Notes: generated by a model from the letters alone, not told the origin. A DNA stretch of 64,000 bases from CAVUAT01 sp963848045 (GCA_963848045.1 CAWKCC010000004.1:853448-917447), one strand, 5' to 3'. Numbered from the stretch's first letter, positions 7,660 to 19,300 are shown. Made by a program: numbers and translations.

Positions 7660-8766
7660 CTACGCCCTGGCGCCGAGAGCCGCGCCGACCGCCTCGGTGA
7701 CCTCGGCGGGCGCCCCGGGGTCCAGAGCGGTGCCCATCGGCAGAGCGAGGATCTGCGAGCAGACGCGCTCGGTGACCTCGAACGGCTCGGCGGGAGCCCA
7801 GCGCTCCATCGCCGGCTGGCGGTAGAGCGGAATCTCGTAGTAGGGCCGGGCGCCGATTCCCGCCTCGGTCAGGCGCTCGCGCAGGGCGTCGCGCTCGGGG
7901 GTCGCCACCACGAACAGATGCCAGCAGCACTGCCCGCCCTCGGTCTCGGCCTGGATCGAGACCTGCTCGCCGAGCCCGGCGTCGCGGTAGGCCCGCGCCG
8001 CGCCGCGCCGCGCCGCCGTCCAATCGTCGAGATGGGGCAGCAGCACGCGAAGGCCGGCTGCCTGGATCTCATCCAGGCGGGAGTTGTATCCGACCTCGGT
8101 GTGGGTGCGCTTGTCCTCGGAGCCGTGGAAGCGCAGCCGCCTGGCCAGCGCCTCCACCTGGGGGTCGGCGGTGACGAGCGCCCCGCCGTCGCCGAAGGCG
8201 CCCAGGTTCTTGGAGGGGAAGAAGCTGAAGGTCGCGGCGTGGCCCAGTGCTCCGGCCTGGACGCCGCCGAGCGTGGCGCCGTGCGCCTGCGCGGCGTCCT
8301 CGAGCACCCTGATGCCGCGGGCCTCGGCCAGTTCCATCAGCTCGCCGACGGGTGCCGGGTTGCCGAACAGGTGCACCGGCAACAGCGCCTTGGTCCGCTC
8401 GCTGATCGCCGGCTCCGCGGTGGCCGCCGTCATCAGCCAGGTGTCGGGGTCGATGTCGCAGAAGACGGGCGTCGCGCCGACGTTGACGACCGCCTCGGGG
8501 GTGGCGAAGAAGGTGGCCGCGGGGACCACGACCTCGTCGCCGGGACCGACGCCCAGGGCGCGCAGGCCGATCTGCAGCGCGTCGGTGCCGTTGGCGACCC
8601 CCACGCAATGCCGCACACCGACGTAGGCGGCGAACTCGGACTCGAAGGCCTCCACCTCGGGACCGAGGATGTAGCGGCCGCCCTCCAGCACCGCTCGCTG
8701 GCGCTCGGCGATCTCGCCGAGCAACGGCTCGAGCGAGGGGCGGTTGGCGAACAGCGGGACGCTCAC
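7660..8766 (-). CDS. DegT/DnrJ/EryC1 family sugar aminotransferase (WbpE-like)
   Basis: A 368-residue PLP-dependent sugar aminotransferase. Key residues are ANGTDALQIGLRA at 58-70, EDAAQAHG at 156-163 (D157 contacts the pyridine nitrogen) and the Schiff-base lysine K186 in FFPSKNLGAFGDGG. The family transfers an amino group from glutamate to keto-sugar nucleotides. With the 2-epimerase and acetyltransferase encoded on the other strand it completes a WbpE-WbpD-WbpI-like set for a 2,3-diacetamido sugar; the dehydrogenases such a route needs are not in the window. The start is a GTG 9 nt after a TACCCT box. Confidence 0.87.
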   Translation of the reverse strand: MSVPLFANRPSLEPLLGEIAERQRAVLEGGRYILGPEVEAFESEFAAYVGVRHCVGVANGTDALQIGLRALGVGPGDEVVVPAATFFATPEAVVNVGATPVFCDIDPDTWLMTAATAEPAISERTKALLPVHLFGNPAPVGELMELAEARGIRVLEDAAQAHGATLGGVQAGALGHAATFSFFPSKNLGAFGDGGALVTADPQVEALARRLRFHGSEDKRTHTEVGYNSRLDEIQAAGLRVLLPHLDDWTAARRGAARAYRDAGLGEQVSIQAETEGGQCCWHLFVVATPERDALRERLTEAGIGARPYYEIPLYRQPAMERWAPAEPFEVTERVCSQILALPMGTALDPGAPAEVTEAVGAALGARA

Positions 8767-8775
8767 GAGCCGGGC

Positions 8776-8781
8776 AGGGTA
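8776..8781 (-). promoter_or_regulatory. Putative -10 box TACCCT, leaderless
   Basis: Minus-strand TACCCT ends 9 nt before the GTG at 8766. It is part of a 54-bp divergent promoter region. Confidence 0.4.
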
Positions 8782-8805
8782 GCCGCCCGGGAGTGATCAC
8801 GGGCC

Positions 8806-8811
8806 TATCCT
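8806..8811 (+). promoter_or_regulatory. Putative -10 box TATCCT, leaderless
   Basis: TATCCT ends 9 nt before the GTG at 8821. It pairs with the minus-strand box at 8776 in the same divergent intergenic region. Confidence 0.4.
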
Positions 8812-8820
8812 GTCGCGCTC

Positions 8821-11328
8821 GTGCTCGCTACCTACGGGGCAGCAGCCCTCATAGTCGTCGCTTCGCTGCTGATCGGCCGCGCGCTGCTGGAGCTGCTCGG
8901 CCGCAAGCAGACCTGGTGGCTCGAGACTCCGGTCGGACTCGCCATCCTGATCGTCACCTGCTCGGTGCTGACGCGGGTTCACTTCGGCGCCGAGAACGCC
9001 GGCTCGATCCCCGAGCGCGCCGAGCTGGCGCTGATCGGCTGCGCGGTGCTGCTGGTCGCCTCGATCGCCTACCTGCGCTTCCGCTTCGTGGATCGCCAAT
9101 CGTTCCTGATGGCACTGCCCGTGATCGCGCTCACCCTGCTGTTCGCCTCGCTGCCCTTCATCGCCTCGGGACACCTCGGCATCCCCGGGATCGGCGTCAA
9201 CAACGACATGGCGGCGCACCTGATCTGGGCCGACTGGCTGCAGGAGCCGACCGGCATCGCGCCGACCGGGATCCAGATCGGCTATCCGCTCGGCCCCCAC
9301 GGGCTCGCGGCGACACTCTCGGACGCGCTCGGCACCGAGCCCCTCTACGCCTTCCTCGGCCTGCTGCTCGCGCTCCCGGTGATCACCGGCCTCACCTCGC
9401 TCAACCTCTTTCACGAGCTCCCGGCCCCGAAGCGCACGCTCGCCGCCACCCTGGTCGCGCTGCCCTACCTCGCGGCCTCCACCCTCGGGATCGCTGGGTT
9501 CAAGGAGCTGCTCACGGGGCTCTTCCTGCTGGCCTTCGTGCTGATCCTGCGAACGATCTCTCGCGAGAGCGAGGGCCGCGGCGCGCTGATCGTCGCGCTC
9601 GGCGTGCTGACAGCGGCGATCGTCGCCTCCTACAGCTACCCCGGGCTCGCCTGGCCCGCGGCGGCCTTCGGCATCTGGGCGCTCGGCGAGTTGATCGTGG
9701 CGCGGCGCGAGCACCGCCTCGACGCCATCCGTGCCGGGCTGCGCCGCTCGGCGCCGCTGCTCGGGCTCGCGGCCGTCGTCCTACTTGCCCTGTTCATCTC
9801 CGAGCTGCCGCGGATCAAGAACTTCTACGACGCGGGCGCAGTCGACACGGTGCTCGCGACCGACTCGAAGCTTCGTTTCGCGGTCCCCGCGCCCGAGGCG
9901 CTCGGGGTCTGGCCAAGCGGCGAGTTCCTGCTGGGCCGCTCAGAGCTGGGGCTCGGAAGCTGGCAGCTGTTCGCGGCGATCGGCCTGATCGCCTTCTGCT
10001 TCGCCGCCGTCTGGTGGCTGCGCCGGGCCGACCTGGCCCTGCCCAGCGGCGTCGCCGGAGCGGCGATCATCTATCTGGGCACGCTCTCGCAGGCCGGGCT
10101 CTACGTGCAGGCCAAGGCGCTGGCTGTGCCGGCGGCATTGATCATGGCCTTCATCGTCGCGGCGCTGCTGCTCCTCGAGGGCGAAGGCGGGCGCGAGCCC
10201 GCGGGCGACGGCGACGGCGAGGACCCCGGGCGCCCGGCCCCCGCCGGCGACTCCGCCGCCGAGCGCCGGCGCCGGCGCCGCGAGCAGGCCCGCCGCGGGC
10301 GCCCGCGTCTGACGCTGCGCACGGTGATCGCGATCCCCTTCATCGCCCTGGCCGCCTACTCCAGCTTCCTGGCACTCCGCGACGCGGTGGTCGCCCCCGA
10401 CGACCGCTTCAGCGAGCTGAAGCGGCTGCGCGACACCGTCGCGGGCTCAAAGGTGCTGGCGCTGACCAGCGACCGCTACACCGACTACTACCTGCGCGGC
10501 GCCGAGGTGCTGAGCCCGGCCAAGAACGCCGAGCAGAGGATCGGCGGGCGCCGGGGCAAGGAGTTCCGCCTTCCCGTGGATTTCGACTCGGCCTACGCTC
10601 GCGACCTCGACCAGTTCGACTACGTGATAACCACGGACGCCCAGTATCAGAGCGGCGCGCCCCCGAACTTCGAGGAGGTCGATCGCACCGAGTCCTACGT
10701 GCTCTGGAAGCGCAACGGCGTCACCCCCTTCATCGGGGTGCTCGCCGAGGCTTCGCGTCCGGGTCGCGTCTTCCGCTGCAAGAACCCGAAGCTCGCGCGG
10801 CTGCTCACCCGGACCGGCGTCGCAATCACCTGGCCGCGGCCGGTGATCGCCAAGCGCGGCTTCTGGAAGCCGGGCAACGTGCTCGAGCCCGGCCGGTCGG
10901 CGACACAGTCCTTCCGCCTGCCGCCGGGCAGGTGGGACCTCTCGTTCCAGTACTCGAGCGAGTCCGCCCCGCTCGAGGTGAGCGCCGGTGACCTCACCGC
11001 CGAGATGCCGCCGGGCGTCGAGGGCGCGATCCCCTTCCGCCCCAACCAGGGACCCTTCTGGCCGGTCGGCGAGGTCAACTCAGCGGGCGGGCCGATCGAG
11101 ATCACCGTCCGGGCCAAGGAGCTGTCGAGGATCCAGAGGCTGCTGGGAGCCGACTCGCCCGCCGTGATCGGCAACGTCGCCGCCACCCAGCTCGACAGGC
11201 TCGGCAACCGGGCGTTCTCCGCCTCCTGCGGGCTCTACCTGGACCACTACTACCTCGGCGCGCCGGGAGCCCTGCGGGCCTCAAAGGAATCGGGCAGCGA
11301 GGTGCTGCCGCTGCAACCGTCGCGCTAG
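8821..11328 (+). CDS. Large polytopic membrane protein, possible GT-C glycosyltransferase
   Basis: An 835-residue protein I do not recognise at family level. The first ~445 residues contain roughly a dozen hydrophobic segments, with a long first loop carrying GIGVNNDMAAHLIWADW; an acidic residue there is reminiscent of lipid-sugar-using GT-C enzymes. Residues ~450-500 form a disordered linker rich in Gly, Asp and Arg. One more membrane segment follows (about 503-520), then a ~310-residue hydrophilic beta-rich domain, presumably outside the cell, that contains DRYTDYYLRGAEVL and two cysteines. Its position at the end of the polysaccharide block suggests glycan transfer or polymerisation at the membrane. 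The GT-C reading is inference. Confidence 0.6.
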   Translation: MLATYGAAALIVVASLLIGRALLELLGRKQTWWLETPVGLAILIVTCSVLTRVHFGAENAGSIPERAELALIGCAVLLVASIAYLRFRFVDRQSFLMALPVIALTLLFASLPFIASGHLGIPGIGVNNDMAAHLIWADWLQEPTGIAPTGIQIGYPLGPHGLAATLSDALGTEPLYAFLGLLLALPVITGLTSLNLFHELPAPKRTLAATLVALPYLAASTLGIAGFKELLTGLFLLAFVLILRTISRESEGRGALIVALGVLTAAIVASYSYPGLAWPAAAFGIWALGELIVARREHRLDAIRAGLRRSAPLLGLAAVVLLALFISELPRIKNFYDAGAVDTVLATDSKLRFAVPAPEALGVWPSGEFLLGRSELGLGSWQLFAAIGLIAFCFAAVWWLRRADLALPSGVAGAAIIYLGTLSQAGLYVQAKALAVPAALIMAFIVAALLLLEGEGGREPAGDGDGEDPGRPAPAGDSAAERRRRRREQARRGRPRLTLRTVIAIPFIALAAYSSFLALRDAVVAPDDRFSELKRLRDTVAGSKVLALTSDRYTDYYLRGAEVLSPAKNAEQRIGGRRGKEFRLPVDFDSAYARDLDQFDYVITTDAQYQSGAPPNFEEVDRTESYVLWKRNGVTPFIGVLAEASRPGRVFRCKNPKLARLLTRTGVAITWPRPVIAKRGFWKPGNVLEPGRSATQSFRLPPGRWDLSFQYSSESAPLEVSAGDLTAEMPPGVEGAIPFRPNQGPFWPVGEVNSAGGPIEITVRAKELSRIQRLLGADSPAVIGNVAATQLDRLGNRAFSASCGLYLDHYYLGAPGALRASKESGSEVLPLQPSR

Positions 11329-11362
11329 CTCGAGGGCCTGTGGCGCCTGAGATGCTTTGCGG

Positions 11363-12217
11363 ATGAGGTTGCGGGGCAACGGGTTGATCGGCGTGCTCGC
11401 GCTGGCGGCTGTCGCCTGGCTCGGGTCGCTGGCCCTGGCGGCTCCCGCCGCCCCGGCCGACGCAGCCCGCACCTCAATCGTCGGCGGCGGCCCCGCCAAC
11501 GCGGCCGGCTGGGGCTTCGTCGTCGCCCTGCGCGAGCGAACCTTCGGCTTCACCTGCACCGGCTCGCTGATCGCGCCGAACAAGGTGCTGACCGCCGCCC
11601 ACTGCGTGCGGCGCTCCAAGACCCGCCGCCTCCGCGTGCTGACCGGAAGCCCCTGGATCCGCGGCCGTCGAGCCGGCCGGCGCATTCGGGTGATCCGCGC
11701 GCGCATCCACCCCGGCTACAACCCCCGCAAGGACCGCCGCGACCTGGCGGTGCTGACCCTGGCGCGTCCCTCTCCGGCCGAGCCGGTCGCACTGCCCACC
11801 GGCAGCGAGGCGCGGGCCGCCACCAAGCCGGGGCGCAGCGTCCGCTCAGCCGGCTGGGGCGCGCGCAGCGCCTTCGGATTCCGCCTCGCCGCCCGGCTGA
11901 AGAGCGCCCGGGAGCGCATCTACCGCAACTCGAACTGCAAGCGCCTCTACGGCGGCGAGGACTACGACGGCCGCTCGATGATCTGCGCCCTCGGCGCCCG
12001 CATCAGCCGCCGGCACAAGCGCCTCCCCTGGCGCTCCACCTCGTGCAGCGGCGACAGCGGCGGCCCGCTGCTCGCGGGCACCACGAGTGGCCCGCGCCTG
12101 GTGGGCGTGGTCAGCGTCGGCCCTTTCCCCTGCGGTCTCGGGCCGCCCAGCATCTACGCCCGCGTCTCGGCCGGCCTGGCCTTCATCAGGCGAGCGGCGG
12201 GGCTTGACGCGCCATGA
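11363..12217 (+). CDS. Secreted trypsin-like serine protease (S1)
   Basis: A 284-residue S1-family protease. I start at the ATG 11363; a TTG two codons upstream is also open. A signal peptide covers about residues 1-36 (LIGVLALAAVAWLGSLALAA, then PADA). The mature chain starts near SIVGG at 38-42, the canonical chymotrypsin-fold activation site. The catalytic triad is H80 (TAAHC), D127 (DLAVL) and S232 (SCSGDSGGPL). Several cysteines are placed for disulfides. Basic residues are frequent in surface loops. It should act outside the cell; substrates are unknown. Confidence 0.88.
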   Translation: MRLRGNGLIGVLALAAVAWLGSLALAAPAAPADAARTSIVGGGPANAAGWGFVVALRERTFGFTCTGSLIAPNKVLTAAHCVRRSKTRRLRVLTGSPWIRGRRAGRRIRVIRARIHPGYNPRKDRRDLAVLTLARPSPAEPVALPTGSEARAATKPGRSVRSAGWGARSAFGFRLAARLKSARERIYRNSNCKRLYGGEDYDGRSMICALGARISRRHKRLPWRSTSCSGDSGGPLLAGTTSGPRLVGVVSVGPFPCGLGPPSIYARVSAGLAFIRRAAGLDAP

Positions 12218-12449
12218 GCCGAGTCGGCTCGCAGCGCTCGCCCAGCTCCGCCCCCGGCCCGATCTCGACACCTCCTTGACGGCGCGCGGGAGGCCACCTG
12301 TGCGATCGCCCTATCCCTTTTCGCGGCTACGGCGAGGCGCAGATCACCGAGCCGGCGCGAGCCGGGATCTGGTCGCCCCCGCGTCGCGGCGGGATATGCG
12401 CCCAGCCGCGGGCGCGCTCGCAGCTTCCCGCGCGGTGGGCTGATCGCAG

Positions 12450-12522
12450 AGCCGGCGAGCGGACTCGAACCGCTGACCCCTTCATTACGAATGAAGTGCT
12501 CTACCAACTGAGCTACGCCGGC
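12450..12522 (-). tRNA. tRNA-Thr (anticodon CGT)
   Basis: A 73-nt cloverleaf on the minus strand. The acceptor stem is GCCGGCG/CGCCGGC, the D-arm is GCTCAGTTGGTAGAGC, the anticodon stem is CTTCA/TGAAG around loop TTCGTAA giving anticodon CGT (codon ACG), and the T-arm is AGCGG-TTCGAGT-CCGCT. The discriminator base is T. The CCA end is not encoded (TCTG follows). Confidence 0.95.
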
Positions 12523-12534
12523 ACCCGGGGAAGG

Positions 12535-13305
12535 CTAGCCGCGGATCCGGATCGGCGTCCCGAGCCGGATGTGCTTGCGCAGGCGCATGACAACCGAGTT
12601 GCGGACGCGCAGGCATCCATGCGAGGCGCGCCTGCCGACCGAGGAGGGAACGCTGGTGCCGTGCAAGCCGACGACGCCGCCGCGGGGCCAGTCGGTGATC
12701 GCGGCGTAGGCGCTGGTCTCAAAAGCGTAGGGGCCGAGGAAGGAGTTCGAGGGCCGAAAGCGCGCCATCACGTAGAAGGACCCGAGCGGGGTGGGAGCGC
12801 CGGGGGCGCCCACCGCCACGGGTGTGCGGATCACGGTGCGCCCGCCCTTGATCAGACGCAGCACCCGGGCGCTGCGATCGATCTCGATGCGCACGCCGGC
12901 CACCGAGTAGAGGACGCGCAGCGACTCGGCCGGCACCCAGCCGGTGCGGCCATTCGGCCGTCCGGGCAGGTGCACCCGAAACCAGCGGTCCCCGGTCACG
13001 CTGCGGCGGCTCTTGACGAGCTCGAAGATGGTGGGCCTGAAGTCGTAGCGGAGTTGACTCATGCTGCCGAGCTTCCGAGCCCCCGGGTGGGGCGCCGCGC
13101 GAACCGCAATCCGCTTGCGGCGTGCGACCGCCGCGGCAGGCAGGCGCACCGCGAGTGGCTTGGCCTTCCTCGGCAGCTCGCCGCCGGCTACGGCGGGCGA
13201 TGCGGACGACGATGCAACCGGTTCGGCTGCTGCGCCAGACGGGATCGCGAGACCCAGCGCGGCGATCCCCACCAAGGTCGCGAGAGTTGCGGGGACTGGC
13301 CTCAC
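12535..13305 (-). CDS. L,D-transpeptidase (YkuD) with SH3-like domain
   Basis: A 256-residue exported peptidoglycan cross-linking enzyme. An N-terminal signal peptide covers about residues 1-27 (ending IPSGAAAE). A bacterial SH3-like segment (about 60-130, with GWVPAESL) precedes the YkuD catalytic domain (about 140-256). The catalytic motif is HGTSVPSSVGRRASHGCLRV with nucleophile C231. It would form 3-3 cross-links or attach proteins to peptidoglycan outside the membrane. The start is a GTG at 13305, 13 bp after the stop of the giant DUF11 gene, so the two may be co-transcribed and could act together at the wall. Confidence 0.87.
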   Translation of the reverse strand: MRPVPATLATLVGIAALGLAIPSGAAAEPVASSSASPAVAGGELPRKAKPLAVRLPAAAVARRKRIAVRAAPHPGARKLGSMSQLRYDFRPTIFELVKSRRSVTGDRWFRVHLPGRPNGRTGWVPAESLRVLYSVAGVRIEIDRSARVLRLIKGGRTVIRTPVAVGAPGAPTPLGSFYVMARFRPSNSFLGPYAFETSAYAAITDWPRGGVVGLHGTSVPSSVGRRASHGCLRVRNSVVMRLRKHIRLGTPIRIRG

Positions 13306-13318
13306 TCGCCCGCTCCGC

Positions 13319-16300
13319 CTAGCCCGTGAGCTGACCGCCGCCGGTCCGGCTCGCGATCGCGCCCAGGCGGACCACGCACTTCGTCGCCTTGGGAGCGCTG
13401 ACGCGCACCACCCCCGCGCCCTTGATGCGGACGTTCCGGAAGGTGACCCGTCCGGCGCGGTTGGTGACCGCCGTCTTCTTGACGCCCTTGCCGCGGGCGC
13501 GGGCCCGGACCTTGATCTTGCTCATCGGCTTGCCATTGGGGGCGCGCAGGCGGACCTTGATCTTGGTGCCGCGCCCGACCGTGAGGCTCGCCGGCGTGGC
13601 TGTGAGGCCGCCGCAGCTCTTGGAGGAGCGCACGGTGACTGCGTCGTTGAGGTTGCAGGGCGCGACGCTCGCGACCCAGCGCGCGCCTACCTGGCCCTTG
13701 ACCTCGAAGACCGCGATGCCCTGGGCGTCCGTCTCGCGGGTGACCGGGGCTGCGGAGATCTGACCGACCCCCGATTCGAGGCGAAGCTCCACGGGCGCGA
13801 ACTGCACCGGGTCGCCGGCGGCGTTGGTGACGCGCGCGCTGATCCGGGTTCGGACCCCGGCCCAGACCGAGCCCGGGGTGAGCGCCAGAGCGCCGCCAGC
13901 GCAGGTCTCGGCGACCGTGGGCACGTCGATCCCGGCCTCGTCGTCGTCGTTGGACGGGTCGGTGTCATCGCCCCCGGCGCCGGCGACGTTGACGCCGTTG
14001 GTCAGATCTTGTCCCGCCGCTTCCCGGACGATGCTCGTGCGGATCAGGATCTCGACCGAGTCGCCCGCCGACAGGGTGCCAAGGCCGCAACTGACGATGC
14101 CAGCGGCCTGGTTGCACGAACCGCGCTGGGGCACCGCGGATACGAAGCTCGTAAAGGGCGGCAGGGTGTCGCTCACCGTCACGTCAGGCGCGCTGTCGGG
14201 GCCGTTGTTGGTGACCGTCACCGTCCAGGTCACGGTCGAGCCTGCCGGCGGATCGCTGCGGCCGGCGGTCTTGGTCACCCCGAGGTCGAAGCTGGGTACC
14301 GCGAGGGTGGCGGTCGCGTCATCGGAATCCGAGTAGGGCCCGTCCGCGCTGCCCACGGCGCCTGAGCCGTCCTGGCCCACGGCGCTAGCGTCATTGAGGT
14401 TCGCGTTCGCCGCCCCGGTGCCCGGGTTGATCGCCGCCAGCGGGGACGGCTCGGCCTCGAACTCGACGATCACCGTCTCACCCCCTTCGAGATCTGCGAG
14501 ATCGCTCCAGACGAGCTGCGGGGCGCCCGGTCCGCCGGAGGCGGCGGGATCCACCTGGCCTCCGGGCGTCAGATCGCCCGTGCCCGAAATCTGCGCCGAG
14601 CCCGCGACATACGACCAGTTGGCGGGCAGTGCGTCGGTCAGGTCCACTCCCAGCAGCAGCGAGCCGGCGTTGGGGTTGGTGATCACGATCCGCCACGGGA
14701 AGGACGTCTCGATCGCGCCCGGCGCGTCGTCGGGGAAGCTGGGCGCGCCGGTGGTCTTGATCAGCTCCAGGGCCGGCAGCTTCAGTGTGATCGTGACCGT
14801 GTCCGGGGCGACATCGTCGTATTCGATGTAGTCGAAGCCGTTCTGCTGGCGCCCGGCCTCGGGGACCCCGAAGTACGAAGGGATGTCGGCGGTGTTGATG
14901 ACCTGCTGGTCCTGCTGCAGCTGCGCTGAGCCGATCTGGTCGGCCGTGTAGACCAGCTCGACCGTGTCTCCAGGCGCGATCGGGCCGGGCAGCAGCCAGC
15001 TCATGTCGGGATCGGCGGCGCTCCAGGAGTCGGTGAGCTGGGCGGCGCCCTGGGTGACGACGACGTTGGTCAGCTCGGCGTCGGGCTGGTCGCTGACGAC
15101 GACGTCGAAGGCGGGGCCGGTCCCGGTGTTGGTGACCCGCAGCGTGTAGGTGAAGCTCTGCCCCGGCTGCGCGTCGCGCAGGTCGTCGTCATCGGGATCG
15201 CCGGAGACGTCCTTGTCTATGACCAGCTCCGGCTCGACAACGTCCGTATCGGCGCTGTCGGTCCTGCGCTCGTCGTAGTCGGCCGGGTCGGGCGGTGTGG
15301 TCGGCGGAGGCCCGGGGTCGTTGGCGGTGTTGAAGGCGAGCGTCGCAGTATTCCTCAGCACGTCGCCGTCCTGCACGGGCGCTCCGCCCGCGTAGCTCTC
15401 CTCCACGTGCGTGCGGTACTTGAGCTCGACTGTGCGTGCGACCGTGGCCGAGGCGATGTCACCGAAGCTCCAGCCGATCCGGGTGCCATCCCCGTTCGGC
15501 ACGGGGGTCAGGGCGACCGGGGCGATGTCCGTCGGCCCCGCGGCGCAGCCCGCGGTGCAGATCGCCGAGACGTAGGAGTCGAAGGCCAGCCCGTCGGGGA
15601 GGTCATCGACGACGACGGCATCGAACTGCTGGATCTGGGGCGGGACCGTGACCGTAACCGTGTGGGTGACCACATCGCCGACCGCGCGCTGGTTCGGCGC
15701 CGAGGCCTTGATCACCGCGCTCGCCACCAGGGTCAGCGAGGAGCTCGCCTCGTCGGCGTAACCCGGGGGCGGCACACCCGGAGAGGGGCCCGTGGAGCCC
15801 GCGGTGCGCTCGCCGTCATCGTCGAGGCCGTCCGGAAGCGAGGTGGCGGTCAGCTCGGCGCTGTTTAGGAGCGTCCCCGCCCCGATCGCGTCCGGGTCGA
15901 GCTGGAGCTCGTAGTCGAGGTCCGCACTCGCTCCCGGCGCCAGCGAGGCCAGGGTCCAGGTGATCGTACGGGCCCCTTCATTCCAAACCCCCCCGTCGGG
16001 GTCGACGGTGCCGCCGGGGGGCACCGGCACTCCGGCGTTGACGGGGGTCAGGCCCACCGGAACCGTGTCCTCGACGACGAGGTCGTGGGCGACCGTGGTG
16101 CCGGTTGCGGGCCCTCCGTTGGATGCGGTGAGCGTATAGCCGACGATGTCGCCCGGGGCCACGGGGCCCGCGGCGTCGTTGGCCTTGGTCAGGGAGACGT
16201 CGGGCTCGACCAGGCGGGTGGACACCGTGTCCTCCGCCGAGCGCGCCGTGCCGACGGCGTCCTCCCAGCTGAGCTGCGCGGTGTTCGGCAGGTCCTGCTG

Positions 16301-19300
16301 GGTGGATGTTCCCCGCGCCTGGTTGTCGGGGAAGTCATCGTCGACGGTGGTCGTGAAGGTGAGGGTGACGATGTCGTCGCCCGAGCCCAGTACGTTCACA
16401 TAGGGGTCTGGGAAGTCGATGCGGATCGCGCTGCCCGAGGCCGACAGCGTGAGCCCAGCGCTCGGCAAAGAGACGGGGGGCGCTCCGCCCGTCCCGTCGA
16501 CGTCGAGGGTCGCGCTGACGCTGGCGAGATCGAGCGTCTGGCGGGTGCCGACGTCGTCGTCCAGCGAGGTGTCCGTCCCGAACAGCGTCGTGCCGGCGGG
16601 CACGGTGGCGGTCACGGTGTAGTAGATCTCCTCCCCGATCGTCGCCTGAGAGGCATCGTTATTGCCGGGCTCGGTCAGCTCTGTGGTCCGCGTCTTAACC
16701 ACGGCCGCGCTCTCGATCACCACGTTGGAGGGGTCATCGGCGGGGCCGGCGTTGGCCTGCGGCTCCAGGGTCGGGTCGATGTTGTCGGAGGGGATGTTGG
16801 TGTAGCTGCCGCCTCCACCGGGGGACTCGTAGCTGCGCACTCCGGCGGTGTTGGTGAGCACATCGAGGGGAGCGAGCCCCTCGGGGACCACGACGTCGTA
16901 GGTGAGGGTCTTGCTGCCACCCCCGGATACCGCGATGCCGCTCGTCCACTCAATCCGATCCTCGGCCACATTGCAGCTGCCGCCGTCGGAGATCGAGGCC
17001 GCGACCACGTCAGCGCAGGCGACCTCGGGGGGCAGCACGTCCCAGACCTCGGCCGAGGTCGCGTCGATCGAGCCCCCGTTTCTGATGTCGACTCGGTAGG
17101 TGACGGTGTCGCCGGGCCTGGCGGTGACGCCGTCCAAGTTGGGCCCGTTGCCGGCCGGGGGCTGGTCGTTGACATCCCTGACGCCCTTCAGCAGGGTCAG
17201 CTCCGCTTGGGCGAGCTCGAGGCCGGCCTGGTCGCGCAGGGGGAAGGACTGCCCGTCGCTATTCGTAAACACGGCCTTCTCCAGGTTGTCGGTGATGTCT
17301 CCGTCGCTGACCCCGGATCGGCGCTGAACCGTGACCGAGAAGACGACCTCGAAGACAGCGGCGGCCTGGACCGCGCCGCCGCCGTCGTCGAGCGGCCAGA
17401 CGAGCTGGGGGCCGGCGACGTCGGGCTGGGCCGTGGTGGAGGCCGTGGCGAAGGCGACCGTGTTGGCCGAGGTCGCCTGCGCCGAGCCGACGTCATAGGT
17501 CGTGCCCGGCGGGATGAAGTCCGTGACCGCCACTGAGCCCGTCTCGGGCGTCCCCGGGAAGTCCATGCGCACCCTGAAGCAGACGTGGTCGCCGGGCGCC
17601 ACGGTACTCGGCGGGCCATCGACGTAGGTGCCCGTCAGGCAATCGGCGGAGTTGGGCGTGCTGTCCACCCGCTTGTCGATCGAGGCGCCGGGGGCCTGCT
17701 GGCCCGCGCTCGACTTGTCGGTGTCGAGCTGGGCGTCGGGCTCGTCGGCGTCGATCTTGTCGGCGCTACCGGGGGCGCAGGCGTCGGGCGCGCCCGGGGC
17801 ACAACGGATGAAGTCGACGCCCTCCACGTCAACGGAGTTGGCGGCATCGTCGCGGGCCAGGATCGGCGCCTCGTCCATGCGGTTCGCCTGGTAGTGCGTC
17901 CGCGTCTTCGTCGGGAAGGTGATCGTGTGCCCGGTCGAGGGCTGCAGGCGGCCCAGGGCCGAGTCGGTGCTCTTATCCCAGACGATGGTCCAGGTGCCGT
18001 CGGGGTTCTCCTGGGTCGACTCATAGGGGGCGGAAGGCGCGGCTCCTGTCGGGTCGCACTCGGCTGCCGCCGCCGGAGGCGTGGGCTCGAGGTTGGTCGA
18101 GCCGAGCGGGCAGTAGCCGTCTCCGAGCGTGTCGGTTACGACCAGGTCGTCCACGTAGCGGTACTCGCCCGTGTCGATGCGCAGGGTCCAGGTCGAGGTC
18201 GCCCCGGGCGAGAATCCGCCGGAGGAGACAGACTTCAGGATCCGCAGGTCCTCGGAGGTGACGGTCGCGGTCGCCTCGTCGCTGACCGGGAGCCCGCCGG
18301 CGGAGCCGTCCTGATAGAGGCCGTCGGCGCTCGCGAGGTTGGTGAAGCTCGGCTCGACTGCGATGTCCTCGTAGGTCTCGGGGCCCGAGTTGTTGTCGAG
18401 GTTCGAGGCCTGCTTGCCAAGGGCCGGGTCGGGTGCGGTGCCGAGCCCCGCGGCTGCGCCGTTCCAGTCGAGCGTATTGGCGCGGAGCGGTATCGCGGCC
18501 AGGTAGCGCAGGGTCCGCGTTCCGCTCGGGGCGAGGTCGGCCAGGTCGTTCCAGACGACGTGGGTGTAGACGCCGGCAGGCAGGCCCGGCGGGTCGGCGA
18601 CCGTCTCCACAACGTCCGGGGCGACGCACCCGGCGGGCGCGCCTCCTCCGGGCTCGTTCCCGGGGTTGATCGCGCCCGAGCCCGCGTACTCCTGGGTGGA
18701 TCCGGGATTGGTGGGCGCGTCTGTCGTGTTGTCCGCTCCGCCGCACCCCAGGAATTCGAGGCCGGCGGGAAGGTAGTCCTCGACATCGACCGAGAGAGTG
18801 GAGTTGACGAGGTTGTTGGTGAGGGTCAGCGTGTAGGTCGTCTGCTGGTCGTGCAGGCCGCGCAGCAGCTCGCCCTCGGGCGAAGGCTCGGCCTTGGTGA
18901 TCTCGATCGCCGAGATCTCCGTGGTGGCGCTGGCGGTCGCGGATCCGGTGTAGGACTCCTCGGGAAGGGTGTCGTCGCAATCGCTGTCGCCGCCGCTCTG
19001 GGTGGGCACTCCGAGCGCGTTGAAGTCGGGGACGTAGCGCGGGTTGCAGTTGATGTAGGCGCCGGCGTTGTTGGTGTAGGAATCGCCGACGTCGAAGAGG
19101 GCCTGGCTGTGCGCCACCCGGTAGGAGAAGGAGAAGCTCGACGCGGCCGTGAGGTCGGCGAGGTTGGACCAGATCAGGGTCGTCTGCCCGGTGGCCGGCG
19201 CGTTCGCGATCACCTGGGGCTCGCCGGCGACAGCGGGGGCGGAGCCGGCGACGTAGGAGATGCCCTCCGGCAGCACGTCGCGGAAGGAGAGGTTGTATCC

